Part shown: piece after piece, positions 46,249-56,110 of the stretch
How positions within the stretch are numbered: position 1 is the first letter of the stretch
How the letters are laid out: each line of letters begins with the position of its first letter
Source: Chloroflexi bacterium 44-23
GTDB taxonomy: Bacteria > Chloroflexota > Anaerolineae > Anaerolineales > Anaerolineaceae
Assembly: GCA_001899005.1 (NCBI GenBank)
Contig: MKUW01000006.1
Location: 349,034 to 413,033 of the forward strand
Direction: 5' to 3'
Length of the DNA: 64,000 nucleotides
Notes under the pieces: model-generated
What the model saw: the letters and a program-made list of their open reading frames with translations, nothing else
Databases searched by the model: none
What the model was told of the DNA's origin: nothing
Position numbers and translations under genes: made by a program

Positions 46249-47004
46249 TCAAGCGAACAGGATTCTGTTTAAATCCTCGGCTACAAAAACCTTGCCCGAA
46301 TAATTTCGAGTTGCATCCGCGATCATTTTTTTTACAGATTTTTGTGTTGGGTAGTGGATAAGATAAAGTTCATTGACCTTACAAACCTGAGCGACCTGAC
46401 CACATTGCGTAGCGGAAGAATGACCAAAACCCTCGCCAGCTGCTTCATGAATTAAGATATCAACATTCATTGCCAATTCTTGAATCGCCGGGCATGGTTC
46501 ACCATCACTTGTGTAAACGATCTTTTTACCTGATTTTGGGAACTCAAATCGTAATCCAATCACTGGAATTAAATGCTTTCCAGGTGAAGAGAACAGGTTA
46601 AGATCTTCTCGTTCAATCAATGGAAAGAAATCAGTTTCCGGGACCTCAACAAAATGAACCGGGTACATATCCTTCCAAGCCAACCAATTAAAAAGTCCAA
46701 GCAAACTTTTGGCTCGCTCCAGGGTATATTGCAATCCGTAAATTGTCAGCTCCTGCTTCCGCCCTAACAACCATAGATCCATTAACAATAGCGGCAGTCC
46801 GGAAACATGGTCAGGGTGGAAATGGGTTAGAACCAGATCGCTAATCTCATTTGGATTGGTACCCGCTTCCATGATTCGCACAATTGGATTGCCAGGACAA
46901 TCGACCAATACCGTGCTCTTTCCACTCTGAATCAGTAAATGAGAATTTTGATGCTGAATATCCGGAATCGCACTGGCAGTACCTAAAAATGTCAAAAGCT
47001 CCAA
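46249..47004 (-). CDS. MBL-fold metallohydrolase (ribonuclease Z-like)
   Basis: A 251-residue metallo-beta-lactamase-fold hydrolase with the zinc motif LTHFHPDHVSG, then VYTSDGEPC and DILIHEAAGEG. The pattern is close to ribonuclease Z and related phosphodiesterases, but the tRNA-binding exosite is not visible, so the substrate is open. I chose TTG 47004 because GGAGG lies seven bases upstream and the family typically begins at MELLTFLGT. The in-frame ATG at 47022 would use no ribosome site. Confidence 0.82.
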   Translation of the reverse strand: MELLTFLGTASAIPDIQHQNSHLLIQSGKSTVLVDCPGNPIVRIMEAGTNPNEISDLVLTHFHPDHVSGLPLLLMDLWLLGRKQELTIYGLQYTLERAKSLLGLFNWLAWKDMYPVHFVEVPETDFFPLIEREDLNLFSSPGKHLIPVIGLRFEFPKSGKKIVYTSDGEPCPAIQELAMNVDILIHEAAGEGFGHSSATQCGQVAQVCKVNELYLIHYPTQKSVKKMIADATRNYSGKVFVAEDLNRILFA

Positions 47005-47027
47005 ATTAAATCCTCCATCCAAGTAAA

Positions 47028-48443
47028 TTATGAAAATAAAAGCATTACAATTCGCGGAGTAATCCAGGCTTCAATGAATGCAGCTATCAAAAGCAACGGT
47101 AGAACAACACCCACCATAACCTTGCACCAATCGGCAACTGCCCCGATAAATACTTCACCGACAGTTATTTCTGCATTGGGGGTGGCTAACATAACCCCAA
47201 TATAAAATACTGCCGCAGCTGCGATCATAGCAGCTGGTATTTCAAAAATACCATGCGGCACAATGAAAGCCAGGTACTGTTCAATTGGCATACCATTCAT
47301 TTGCAGTAATCCCATCAAATAGCCAGTCACACCAACCGAAGCAAATAAAGGGATGATTCCCAGAATTCCAAAAGAAAACAAACCCAGAACCAGGCTAAAA
47401 AGCACCACTCGAAAATTTTGCCAAAATATTAAAGCTATTGGTCCAATCTTTCCAACCGGCCAAATATTCAGGATATCGCGGATCTTATCATCGATTTGAC
47501 TCATGTCTTCCGGATTAAAAGTAATTCCAAAATTCTGGGTTTGCCTGACGCCTACCCAAATTCCAACCATAACCAAAATCAATGTAATGACCAATGAACC
47601 CTTCAAGCGCTTGAGACTATCCCAAACGGCAAGACGGTACCATTGCCCTAACGATTTTGCTGATCGAGTAAATGCGTTTAAGAAAGTGTGCCAACCCCAA
47701 CGAAAATTAAGCACATCTATTTCACGACCCAGTAATTCTTCGCGATTAAAATGAGCAAGGCCAACCCGGATCAGTAATACAGCCAGGATTAACAAACCCA
47801 GTGCTGCCCACCACAAGGTAGAGTAATTTCCCCAAAACATAACAATGCTTTCGCCTTGAATCAACAAAGCCATCGGGATGACAATAAAACTGGAAAGCAG
47901 GTTTGCAGCTTTTACGGAAGTGGCTTGGCTCGAAACCACCACGCCACCGCTAACCATCACCACCGCCTGGACGATTGTTATCACAATTATTTGTATCATA
48001 ATACTTGCGTCAGGCAGGCGTACATGGTTTATTACCAGACCAATTGTATATACACTCATTCCCAAAAAACTACCCACCAGTGGGGGAACAATGGAAGAAA
48101 TTAGTTTTCCGACATACAATTGCCAATCCTTGAGTGGCGTATTTAATAATGGTTCAATACTGCCGCGTTCTTTCTCACCTACGAAACTCTCCAATGCAAT
48201 TACTAGTGAAACTGAAATGGGAAAGAAGCCAACAATCATAAACAAGAAAGGAACCAGCCGCTCACCCACAATCGAAGCGCCGTATTGCTCAACAAAATCA
48301 AGAAGTCGTGTGGCTGTAAAATTCATTAAAAAGGGAAAAAATAAGGTTAACCCGAGAATTGGAAACACAATGCGCCAATCACGAAATTGGTCTTTTATTT
48401 CCCGTTTTGCGATGATAAAAACCGGATTAAGGCTGGTTGACAT
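47028..48443 (-). CDS. ABC-2 type permease fused to a SpoIIM-like domain
   Basis: A 471-residue membrane protein. The first half (about 10-240) is an ABC-2 permease with six helices and FVGEKERGSIEPLLNTPLK. The second half (about 290-471) resembles stage II sporulation protein M (DUF95): FWQNFRVVLFSLVLGLFSFG, HGIFEIPAAMIAAAAVFYIG and the end LIAAFIEAWITPRIV. It is preceded by its ATPase gene and overlaps it, with GGAAAGG as the ribosome site for ATG 48443. The exported substrate is unknown. The species shows no other sporulation gene here. Confidence 0.85.
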   Translation of the reverse strand: MSTSLNPVFIIAKREIKDQFRDWRIVFPILGLTLFFPFLMNFTATRLLDFVEQYGASIVGERLVPFLFMIVGFFPISVSLVIALESFVGEKERGSIEPLLNTPLKDWQLYVGKLISSIVPPLVGSFLGMSVYTIGLVINHVRLPDASIMIQIIVITIVQAVVMVSGGVVVSSQATSVKAANLLSSFIVIPMALLIQGESIVMFWGNYSTLWWAALGLLILAVLLIRVGLAHFNREELLGREIDVLNFRWGWHTFLNAFTRSAKSLGQWYRLAVWDSLKRLKGSLVITLILVMVGIWVGVRQTQNFGITFNPEDMSQIDDKIRDILNIWPVGKIGPIALIFWQNFRVVLFSLVLGLFSFGILGIIPLFASVGVTGYLMGLLQMNGMPIEQYLAFIVPHGIFEIPAAMIAAAAVFYIGVMLATPNAEITVGEVFIGAVADWCKVMVGVVLPLLLIAAFIEAWITPRIVMLLFS

Positions 48444-49368
48444 GACTGGCCTTTCCCCCATTCAGATTTACAGCCTCCAGGTATGCATCCTGCAAACGGC
48501 GCGGTTTTTCCTCAAAAGAAATTAAATTGAACACATGGGAAAGTACTTGAATCAACTTTGGGTTACTCTCTTCCGGTTCCAGAATTTCCAATTTTATTGA
48601 GTTCTTTTCCCTCTCTATCACGTAGACACCAGGAAAATCCACGGGAGACCAATCTCCAATCTCGCTTAAAAACCTGGCTTCAAAGATCGGGTTGCCGAGC
48701 AGTGATTTTTTTACATCATTCAGATAATTATTAAATATTATTTTTCCTTTTTGGATAATTGCAATCTGGTCAGCCAGTTCTTCCGCTTCATTTAAGTTGT
48801 GTGTGCATAAAATAATTGTCCGGTCCTCACGCTTGAGGCTCTTGATGGCATTGCGCACCATGATTGAACTTTCCGGGTCCATTGCTGAGGTGGGCTCATC
48901 TAAAAGCAAAACAGGCGGGTTGTTTATTAATGCCCGAATCAAAGCCAATTTCTGGCGCATGCCCTTCGAATACTCACCCAGCCTTTTTTTGACATAAGGA
49001 TCCAATGCAAATTGTTCCAGCAATGGCAGAAAGCGAGCACGGCTTTCTTCGACGGTTAAGCCATACAATTCCCCATAAAATTCGAGGTATTCCTGCGCGT
49101 TCATGCGTGCGTATAACCCATGATGTTCAGTTAAGACGCCCACAATCGAGCGCACTTTGGCAGCATCTTTTATAACGTCATAGCCAGCAATTGTCGCAGT
49201 ACCGGCCGAGGGGCGCAAAATGGAGGTTAACATGCGAACAGTCGTGGTTTTACCTGCCCCATTCGGCCCAAGCATTACCAGGATTTCACCTTCCGGTACA
49301 TGCAAATCAATTTGATCTACAGCCAAAAAGCCGTCAAAAGATTTGGTCAGCTTTTTTGTTTCAATCAA
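48427..49368 (-). CDS. ABC transporter ATP-binding protein
   Basis: A 313-residue ATPase with Walker A GPNGAGKTT, the signature YSKGMRQKL and Walker B LLLDEPTSAMDP, in the class that partners ABC-2 exporters (NatA/CcmA-like). The C-terminal about 90 residues are the accessory domain of this group. Its 3' end overlaps the permease start, so they form one exporter. Confidence 0.93.
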   Translation of the reverse strand: MIETKKLTKSFDGFLAVDQIDLHVPEGEILVMLGPNGAGKTTTVRMLTSILRPSAGTATIAGYDVIKDAAKVRSIVGVLTEHHGLYARMNAQEYLEFYGELYGLTVEESRARFLPLLEQFALDPYVKKRLGEYSKGMRQKLALIRALINNPPVLLLDEPTSAMDPESSIMVRNAIKSLKREDRTIILCTHNLNEAEELADQIAIIQKGKIIFNNYLNDVKKSLLGNPIFEARFLSEIGDWSPVDFPGVYVIEREKNSIKLEILEPEESNPKLIQVLSHVFNLISFEEKPRRLQDAYLEAVNLNGGKASHVNQP

Positions 49369-49395
49369 ATTTTCCTCCCGATTCTGGGCTGTTCC

Positions 49396-50244
49396 TTACT
49401 TTGGTTCAGGTAACGGGGTTCGGATTTCCTCAGAAACAGGTACAAATCTCTCTTTGAGAAGTGTATGTTTTATCAATATTGCTGCTGCTGATAGGATCAG
49501 AATAACAGCCATTAGCGTTTGATTGGCATTAATACCACCTATATTGGAAGGATCCAGTCGAATAAACTCCAATAAGAAGCGCCCAAGTGGGTAAACAATT
49601 AGATAAATTAAGAATATATCACCACGATATAATTTATATTTAAATTTCTTGCCCAGGTAAAGCAACAGAGCCATGTTCATCAAGTTCCAAATCGATTCAT
49701 AAAGAAACATGGGGTGATAATAGGCAACATTCGCATACTCTGGCAACCTGTTTTCCGGGCGGATGTAAATTGCCCATGGCAAATTGGTAGGTCTGCCATA
49801 AAGTTCCTGGTTGAGGAAGTTCCCCCAGCGCCCAATTGCTTGAGCCAAAGCCAGACCAGGGGCAATAATATCAACCCATGTGGCAAAACTGGTTTTTTTG
49901 ACGCGTGTATAGATCCATAACGCTAATGCACCACCCATGACTGCTCCAGGAATTCCAAGACCGCCATTTCGAATATTGATGGCATCCAGGGGGTGCGTAA
50001 GGTAATATTTGGTATCAATCCCTAATGCTACTAAGGAGGCAGAAGGGGTAAAAATGTGCCACAAACGTGCCCCAATTATGCCTGCGACCAGAAGCCAGGG
50101 CAACATATCCCAGATCATTTCGGGGTCTATGCCTCGTTTTTTCGCTTCACGCGATGATAACCAGGCTGCCATTAAGGCGCCAATCATGATGATAATTCCA
50201 TAAAATTTAATTTCAAAATTGCCAATCATTATTCCGTCTGGCAT
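49396..50244 (-). CDS. lgt: Prolipoprotein diacylglyceryl transferase
   Basis: A 282-residue, seven-helix membrane enzyme. IRNGGLGIPGAVMGG and the Lgt signature GRWGNFLNQELYG are present. It moves a diacylglyceryl group from phosphatidylglycerol to the lipobox cysteine of prolipoproteins, the step before LspA (also in this window). It starts nine bases after the CDP-alcohol transferase gene, which suggests a lipid-related transcript. Confidence 0.95.
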   Translation of the reverse strand: MPDGIMIGNFEIKFYGIIIMIGALMAAWLSSREAKKRGIDPEMIWDMLPWLLVAGIIGARLWHIFTPSASLVALGIDTKYYLTHPLDAINIRNGGLGIPGAVMGGALALWIYTRVKKTSFATWVDIIAPGLALAQAIGRWGNFLNQELYGRPTNLPWAIYIRPENRLPEYANVAYYHPMFLYESIWNLMNMALLLYLGKKFKYKLYRGDIFLIYLIVYPLGRFLLEFIRLDPSNIGGINANQTLMAVILILSAAAILIKHTLLKERFVPVSEEIRTPLPEPK

Positions 50245-50253
50245 AAAAAGCTC

Positions 50254-50898
50254 CTATTTTGATTTATTCTTTACACCGACAACATCATTATTAGCATACG
50301 CTTGTTTACGAACAGCGTAAATTCTTTGTATCGCTGTTACGTTCGTAAGGATTGCTAAAATCCATAAGGCAATTAGCGGGCGGTTGAGCAGCAAACAAGG
50401 AATAAGAACCAGGTACCTCTCAACCCGAGTCAGCAAACCGACCTTGGCTTCATATTGAAGCGCTTCAGCGCGGGCGCGGGTGTATGAAACCATGATCGAA
50501 CCGGCAGCAGCCAGATACGAAAGGATTATCGGTAAATATTCGCCTTGCTGGGTGTAGTAAATCAGCAGACCGGCAAAGATGATCAGCTCGGAATAGCGAT
50601 CAGTCACCGAATCGACAAAGCCGCCAAAGCGGGTAGGTTCATTACGCAAGCGAGCCATAGTGCCGTCAAGAGCATCAATTGGCGCAGCAATGGCAATGAC
50701 CACCCCTCCCCAGAAAATCTTACCTGTTGCCAGCAGATAAGCCGCAGCGATGTTACCCAATAGCCCCAGGATAGTGACCATATTTGGTTTTAAGCCGAGA
50801 TGATTGAGAAAGTTACCAATTGGGTCGAGTAATCCTTTAAAACGAACACGGAGAAAGTCGCTGAAGCTCATCTTTTTCTTTTCAACAATTCGTTCCAA
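50254..50898 (-). CDS. CDP-alcohol phosphatidyltransferase family protein
   Basis: A 214-residue membrane enzyme with the complete catalytic motif DALDGTMAR-x8-G-x3-D-x3-D (DALDGTMAR to SVTD) after two helices and about four more helices. It should join a CDP-linked lipid to an alcohol. Whether this is glycerol phosphate, inositol phosphate or another head group cannot be read from the motif. A CDP-lipid step just before lgt is consistent with phospholipid supply. Confidence 0.88.
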   Translation of the reverse strand: MERIVEKKKMSFSDFLRVRFKGLLDPIGNFLNHLGLKPNMVTILGLLGNIAAAYLLATGKIFWGGVVIAIAAPIDALDGTMARLRNEPTRFGGFVDSVTDRYSELIIFAGLLIYYTQQGEYLPIILSYLAAAGSIMVSYTRARAEALQYEAKVGLLTRVERYLVLIPCLLLNRPLIALWILAILTNVTAIQRIYAVRKQAYANNDVVGVKNKSK

Positions 50899-50973
50899 AG
50901 GACACCTGCTGTTATTTAAAATTAGATTATTATGCTATCGCAGCGCTGGAAAACTGTCAAGCAGTGCCAGAAG

Positions 50974-53166
50974 TTATTCATATTCCCGATCTGCATCGTT
51001 TTTCATATCTTCCCAATCATCATCTTTGTCTATCATGACTTCCCGATCACGTCCGCCGCCTTGCGAAGGGCCAACAACGCCCATTTCTTCGAGTTGGTCG
51101 AGCAATCTTGCCGCCCGTGGAAAACCAATACGCAGTCGTCTCTGCAGCATCGACGCAGAAGCCCTCTGGGATGTTCTTACTAATTGGATAGCTTGTTTCA
51201 CCAATGAGTTTGAATCATCACCTTCTTCTGCGCTCATTAATTTTTCCCAGGGTGCTTCATTGGGTAAGGATTCATCTTGTGATTGTTGCCAAAAGTGAAT
51301 AATATTTTCAATTTCCTGATCGGTTACAAAAACGCCCTGCGCTCTTTGTGGGGCTCCAACATCCGGGGCCAGAAAGAGCATATCCCCTTTTCCTAATAGT
51401 GTTTCAGCGCCATTGACATCCAGAATGACACGCGAGTCGATTGATGAAGCTACCGTAAATGAAATCCGAGCCGGGAAATTAGCTTTGATTAAACCGGTCA
51501 CCACATCCGTGCTCGGCCGTTGAGTGGCAACGATCAAGTGAATACCCACCGCACGAGCCATTTGGGCCAGGCGCACCAGGCTGTTTTCGGTCTGTTCCGG
51601 AGCTGTCATCATTAAATCAGCCAGCTCATCGATCAATATAACCACCCGTGGTAATGTGGCTTGATTTTTTCTCTTCATTTTCAAGTTGTATGCATCCAAA
51701 TCACGCGAACGTGCTTCTTCAAGCATGCGATAACGCTTATCCATTTCTGCAATTCCCCAACGCAAAACAGCAATCATCCGCTCGATGCTGGTTTCAACTT
51801 TTCCAAGCATATGGGGAACACCATTAAAGCGTACCAGTTCTACCATTTTTGGGTCGAGCATGGCTATTTTCAAATCATCTGGAGAGTTATTCATCAATAA
51901 GCAGGCTGTGATTGCGCTTACACAAACTGATTTTCCCGACCCAGTCGTGCCGGCGATTAAGAGATGAGGCATTTTCGTTAAGTCTGCTCCAACAGGCTGG
52001 CCGGACACATCCTGGCCAAGCGCTAATGCCAGTGGCGAATTTATCCGTTGGAAGTGATCCGATTCCAAAATTGGACGCAATCTTACAATTTTGCTTTGCG
52101 GATTGGGCACCTCAATCCCCACGTAGGACTGGCCGGGGACCGGCGCTTCCACTCGCAATCTTTCTGCTGAGAGAGCTAATGCCAGGTCTTTTGCCAGTGA
52201 GGAGATTTGTGAAACGCGTACTTTATGCCTTGAGATACTTCCATCTGATGCTTCTTTTTCGACAAAACCTGGTTCAACAGCGAATTGCGTTACTGTTGGC
52301 CCAATCCGATAACCAGCTACCTTGGAAGGAATTCCAAACTCATCCAGTGTTCTTTCTATCTGTAGGCCCATTTGCCTAACCTGAACATCATCCATGACCA
52401 CAACTTGTTCTTTTGCCAATAAATCAAGCGGTGGCAAGGTCTGGTTGCGATGAAAGGCGACCAATGGCAAGATCGGATTTTGACTGTCATTCGGCTTGGC
52501 TTTAGAACGGAGCGAATCCATTGGGGTGTCACTGCTAAGGACAGCTTCGCGGCCTGTCTTTGCATACTGCTCCAAAGAGAATGAGATTTTTTCCAACCAG
52601 ACAATCAATAATTTGAAGAACCCAAGGTTAATCGCAATTAATGCCACTACCAAAAAAATAAGCAAAAATAATACCAATGGTTGTGGAAGATATTTTAAGA
52701 ACAGGTTTGCAAGCCCCCATCCTAAAATTCCCCCATCTAATCCATTCTCCGCACGATGAAGATCAACACCTCCAAGAATGGAGAAAAGGGCTAATAAAAA
52801 GAAAAATATAAATTCAAAGGAAACTACTTTTGCCAGCGGAAAATTGACCTGGCCAAACACGCGCCGCCGAAAGATCCAAACAGCGAGAAACACAAATAAA
52901 AGTACAAGTCCATAGCTTCCCCAGCCCATCCAACGAATGATAGCAGCTGACCAAAAATTAATAAAACTTCCCGATGTCCATCCAAACAAACCAAACAGCG
53001 TCAATAAGGCCAAAGCCAAAAATAATAAAGCGATTCCATCCCAGCCATAGCGGTTGAGAAATGGCATTACACCTGCTTGCCATTCTCTTTTTTCCTCTCC
53101 AGGATTTTTGGAGATTTGCTTTTCAGTTGGAAATTCCTTGGTTTTAGGATTTTGCTGTTTACTCAT
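50974..53166 (-). CDS. ftsK: DNA translocase FtsK/SpoIIIE
   Basis: A 730-residue translocase with four N-terminal membrane helices (about 35-210), a short linker, and a RecA-like motor with Walker A AGTTGSGKSV, ILIDELADLMMTAPE and LATQRPSTDVVTGLIKANFP-type segments. The C-terminal gamma winged helix (ASMLQRRLRIGFPRAARLLD) reads DNA polarity signals. It pumps chromosome ends through the division septum. ATG 53166 overlaps the stop of the S1 gene by eight bases; a start at 53202 would overlap further. Confidence 0.94.
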   Translation of the reverse strand: MSKQQNPKTKEFPTEKQISKNPGEEKREWQAGVMPFLNRYGWDGIALLFLALALLTLFGLFGWTSGSFINFWSAAIIRWMGWGSYGLVLLFVFLAVWIFRRRVFGQVNFPLAKVVSFEFIFFFLLALFSILGGVDLHRAENGLDGGILGWGLANLFLKYLPQPLVLFLLIFLVVALIAINLGFFKLLIVWLEKISFSLEQYAKTGREAVLSSDTPMDSLRSKAKPNDSQNPILPLVAFHRNQTLPPLDLLAKEQVVVMDDVQVRQMGLQIERTLDEFGIPSKVAGYRIGPTVTQFAVEPGFVEKEASDGSISRHKVRVSQISSLAKDLALALSAERLRVEAPVPGQSYVGIEVPNPQSKIVRLRPILESDHFQRINSPLALALGQDVSGQPVGADLTKMPHLLIAGTTGSGKSVCVSAITACLLMNNSPDDLKIAMLDPKMVELVRFNGVPHMLGKVETSIERMIAVLRWGIAEMDKRYRMLEEARSRDLDAYNLKMKRKNQATLPRVVILIDELADLMMTAPEQTENSLVRLAQMARAVGIHLIVATQRPSTDVVTGLIKANFPARISFTVASSIDSRVILDVNGAETLLGKGDMLFLAPDVGAPQRAQGVFVTDQEIENIIHFWQQSQDESLPNEAPWEKLMSAEEGDDSNSLVKQAIQLVRTSQRASASMLQRRLRIGFPRAARLLDQLEEMGVVGPSQGGGRDREVMIDKDDDWEDMKNDADREYE

Positions 53167-54103
53167 CCAATAGACCCAGACCAAGCCTGCGATGCTCAAC
53201 ATTAATATGTAGGATTCTTACAGTGATTAATTCACCGATTGAAAACATTTGATTGATATTTTTTTGACCGTTTTGAAGTGGGATTGAAGAGATATGGATT
53301 AATCCTTCAATGCACTCATTAAGACGCGCAAATACACCGAAACGAGTGATCGAAGTCACAGTGGCTGGTACTTCATCTCCCGGATTATACAAAGCAGACA
53401 ATGTTTCCCACGGGTTGTTGTACAAACGTTTCAAGCTCAATGCAATCCGCCCGGTTCGTTCGCTCACACTCAATACCAGTACCCTGGTTGATTGACCAAC
53501 AGATAAGACAGTTTCCGGGTCTTGAACCCGCCCCCAGGAAAGTTCGGAAACATGAATCAAGCCTTCCACACCGCCAAGATCTACAAAAACACCAAACCCG
53601 GTTACATTCGTGACCGTTCCACCTGCAATCGAACCGGTCTTTAAAGAATGGAAAATTTCTTTGCGACAACCCTCTCCTGCTTGTGCTGCGCGCTCTGAAA
53701 GCACCACGCGTTCTTGATCAGGTACACATTCAATTACTTTTAATTTCAAGGTTTTTCCAACATAATTGGCTAGAAAAGTCAGGCGTTCCTCTTCTGTCAT
53801 CGAACTGGATGATTCTACCAAATGTGACAATGGGACAAATCCATGGATATCACCACCTTTTACCAGCAATCCTCCACGATTAAAGTCTTTCACCAATAAG
53901 TCAATGATCATATCACGCTCGTAAATATACATGATCTGATCCCAATCGACTGACGATGGACGGGGCGGATGTGTAATTTTTGATTTGGGCTTTTCCAAAT
54001 CAGGTTTTATAGAATTCTCTTCGGAAAAAATTGCAGCCCACCATCCCTCGTCTACTTTTGGTGTGTCAGGTTCTGAATTAGCTTTGGTGTGGTCCGGTAT
54101 CAT
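53159..54103 (-). CDS. S1 RNA-binding domain protein (RpsA-like)
   Basis: A 314-residue protein with three S1-type OB folds in the last 250 residues. They are marked by GGDIHGFVPLSHL, GGVEGLIHVSELSWGRVQDPE and NECIEGLIHISSIPL. The N-terminal 60 residues are acidic and unstructured. It is shorter than six-domain ribosomal protein S1, and could be a truncated S1 or a separate RNA-binding protein. ATG 54103 has GGGAGGG at proper spacing; GTG 54112 lacks a site. Confidence 0.85.
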   Translation of the reverse strand: MIPDHTKANSEPDTPKVDEGWWAAIFSEENSIKPDLEKPKSKITHPPRPSSVDWDQIMYIYERDMIIDLLVKDFNRGGLLVKGGDIHGFVPLSHLVESSSSMTEEERLTFLANYVGKTLKLKVIECVPDQERVVLSERAAQAGEGCRKEIFHSLKTGSIAGGTVTNVTGFGVFVDLGGVEGLIHVSELSWGRVQDPETVLSVGQSTRVLVLSVSERTGRIALSLKRLYNNPWETLSALYNPGDEVPATVTSITRFGVFARLNECIEGLIHISSIPLQNGQKNINQMFSIGELITVRILHINVEHRRLGLGLLDE

Positions 54104-54144
54104 GAAAATCACCCTCCCATTACGCGTGCAAAAACACTTTTTTA

Positions 54145-56088
54145 TTACTTGTTATTTAATAATTGGTTTCCATTTTTTGTGCCAAGATTTACTTGCGAAT
54201 CTCGTTCCATCTCAACAACAGCCTTGGCAACTGCTTCAATTGCTACCCGCTGCTTACGGTACAAATCTGCTTCGGACATGGACAGTTTCACTGCTATTTC
54301 GCGAACCTTTTTACCTTCCAAGAATTTCATCTCTAAAATATTATACAGTATCCACTCACCTGTAAACCGTCTCTCACCTTCTGGTTTAACAATTTTTATC
54401 GCTTCTCGTAAAATTGCTCGCAATGCGTTCGCTTTGTTGCCTTCATTTTGAATTGTTGCTTCCTGAACAATTTGCAATTCCATTAAAGGGCTTTCAGTTA
54501 GTTTTGGCCCGCCCCAAAAGTGAGTCAAGGCATCTTTCACCCAACCTAATAGATCGGTCGTGTCCTGCCATTCATCGCCATTAAACAATCCTTCACTATC
54601 ATAGCGGCCGCGTGCCCGCAACCTTTGAATATAATCAACACGTCTGGATAGCTTCTCCATTGAGTGGAATATTTCCAACTGCATTTGTCGATCTCTTAAC
54701 GCCAATGATGCTCTTTCGATGAGAAGATTGATTGACTGACGTTGTTCCAGATCAAGTTCCTGTAAGTCAACTCCTGTCACGCCCATCAATCCTAATAGAG
54801 TGCGGGTATTTTCATGATCGTCACTGGATTCGTATAGCGGGAAAAGTAAATCCTGATTCCATCGCAGAACATCCGGGAGTTCGCTCGCACCCGCCACGAT
54901 ACGGGTCAAATCTTCAGATAACTCATGATCAGAAAGCTGCGTCATTCCACTCGCAATCACCAATTCCAGACCGCCATCTCCCAACGCTATCAGGTATGCA
55001 CCTTTCGATTGCAAACGATCAATAACCGTAGCTAAAATCATCTCAAGAAATTCCAACAAGTCGTTGCGAGTTAATAAATGTTCTGTGAGTGATTTAACCA
55101 TATCCAGATCTTGTTGGTCATCTCCATAAAACAGCCATTTTTCACCCAATGGAGCCAACAATGAAATAAAGTATTGTGACAAAATGATGGTTACCACCAT
55201 AGCAATCGGCACAAATACATCCAGATCCAATCCAAAAACAATGCCTGTACGGCGCAATAGGGTCGTTATTGCCAGCACAAGGCTGGCGGTCAAAGGCCCA
55301 CGCAATAAAAAATTTAATAACCGCGATTTTACAACCCGGTCCGACCAGGATACGCCAATAAATGCCGTCGCATACGCCATTACCACCAACATGATTCCAA
55401 CAAATACATTGACCAACATGGCCAGAATCCAAAAAACGGATAAGTTGCGACTTGCAAATTCTGACCCAAACAATAAGAAAGGAAATGATCCCAAAGCCGG
55501 CGCTAAAGCACTAACCACAAGATAGCCCATCCTACGGCGGGATGCTGGTGTAACCGTACGAATGTATGCCCTGGCAAAATTTGCCCAGGATAAAATCATA
55601 ATAATTGAATAATATACTGTAAAAAGATCGGTAAATATTGTGCGCTGCAAATGCGGCGCTGGCAAGGATTCCATCACCAAGGGGCCAATAAGTATGTTGG
55701 TTGGTAAAAGTGTCAGTAACCCTAATGAAAATATATATGTCAAACGCACAGCCCACTTGCGCCGCCAGCGACTGGGCCGGCCTGTCGTTGCAACCAGTGC
55801 ATCAGAGAAATGCAGATAAGTTGGTGGCAGAAGAATCACACCTACCCATTGGATGCGCAGCCATACTTCCAAATCGCTCGGGTTCTGCGTAATTCCACCC
55901 AGTGCTTCTGCGGTAAAGACAATCACCACACAGATCATGATCAATGCAAATGATCTTGCCACTCGATCACGCAAATTAAATGTTAAAGCATACAACAACA
56001 AAGAAAAAGCTGTTATCGCGATCCCAGCGGTTAGAATATCACTAATTGTTCTAACCAGACCGATAAAACTTTCAAACAAATTAACCAT
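54145..56088 (-). CDS. 7TM sensor with GAF-like domain and C-terminal helix-turn-helix
   Basis: A 647-residue protein. The first 330 residues hold about nine or ten hydrophobic helices in the arrangement of histidine kinase N-terminal 7TM regions, preceded by an outer segment. A GAF-like domain follows (about 340-470: FLEMILATVIDRLQSKGAYLIAL). The chain then runs through a helical linker to a C-terminal segment, WILYNILEMKFLEGKKVREI then AVKLSMSEADLYRKQRVAIE, which looks like a sigma-type HTH. There is no H-box or HATPase domain, so this is not a kinase. It looks like a membrane-bound one-component regulator. Its upstream neighbour is a GNAT gene. Confidence 0.75.
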   Translation of the reverse strand: MVNLFESFIGLVRTISDILTAGIAITAFSLLLYALTFNLRDRVARSFALIMICVVIVFTAEALGGITQNPSDLEVWLRIQWVGVILLPPTYLHFSDALVATTGRPSRWRRKWAVRLTYIFSLGLLTLLPTNILIGPLVMESLPAPHLQRTIFTDLFTVYYSIIMILSWANFARAYIRTVTPASRRRMGYLVVSALAPALGSFPFLLFGSEFASRNLSVFWILAMLVNVFVGIMLVVMAYATAFIGVSWSDRVVKSRLLNFLLRGPLTASLVLAITTLLRRTGIVFGLDLDVFVPIAMVVTIILSQYFISLLAPLGEKWLFYGDDQQDLDMVKSLTEHLLTRNDLLEFLEMILATVIDRLQSKGAYLIALGDGGLELVIASGMTQLSDHELSEDLTRIVAGASELPDVLRWNQDLLFPLYESSDDHENTRTLLGLMGVTGVDLQELDLEQRQSINLLIERASLALRDRQMQLEIFHSMEKLSRRVDYIQRLRARGRYDSEGLFNGDEWQDTTDLLGWVKDALTHFWGGPKLTESPLMELQIVQEATIQNEGNKANALRAILREAIKIVKPEGERRFTGEWILYNILEMKFLEGKKVREIAVKLSMSEADLYRKQRVAIEAVAKAVVEMERDSQVNLGTKNGNQLLNNK

Positions 56089-56110
56089 TAATCCTAAACC
56101 CCAAGCGTTA

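Noticed and set aside
47878..48525. A 215-codon open frame on the plus strand
   Set aside because: It runs opposite to the SpoIIM-fused permease and the ABC ATPase, has no ribosome site, and its composition is that of an antisense shadow.
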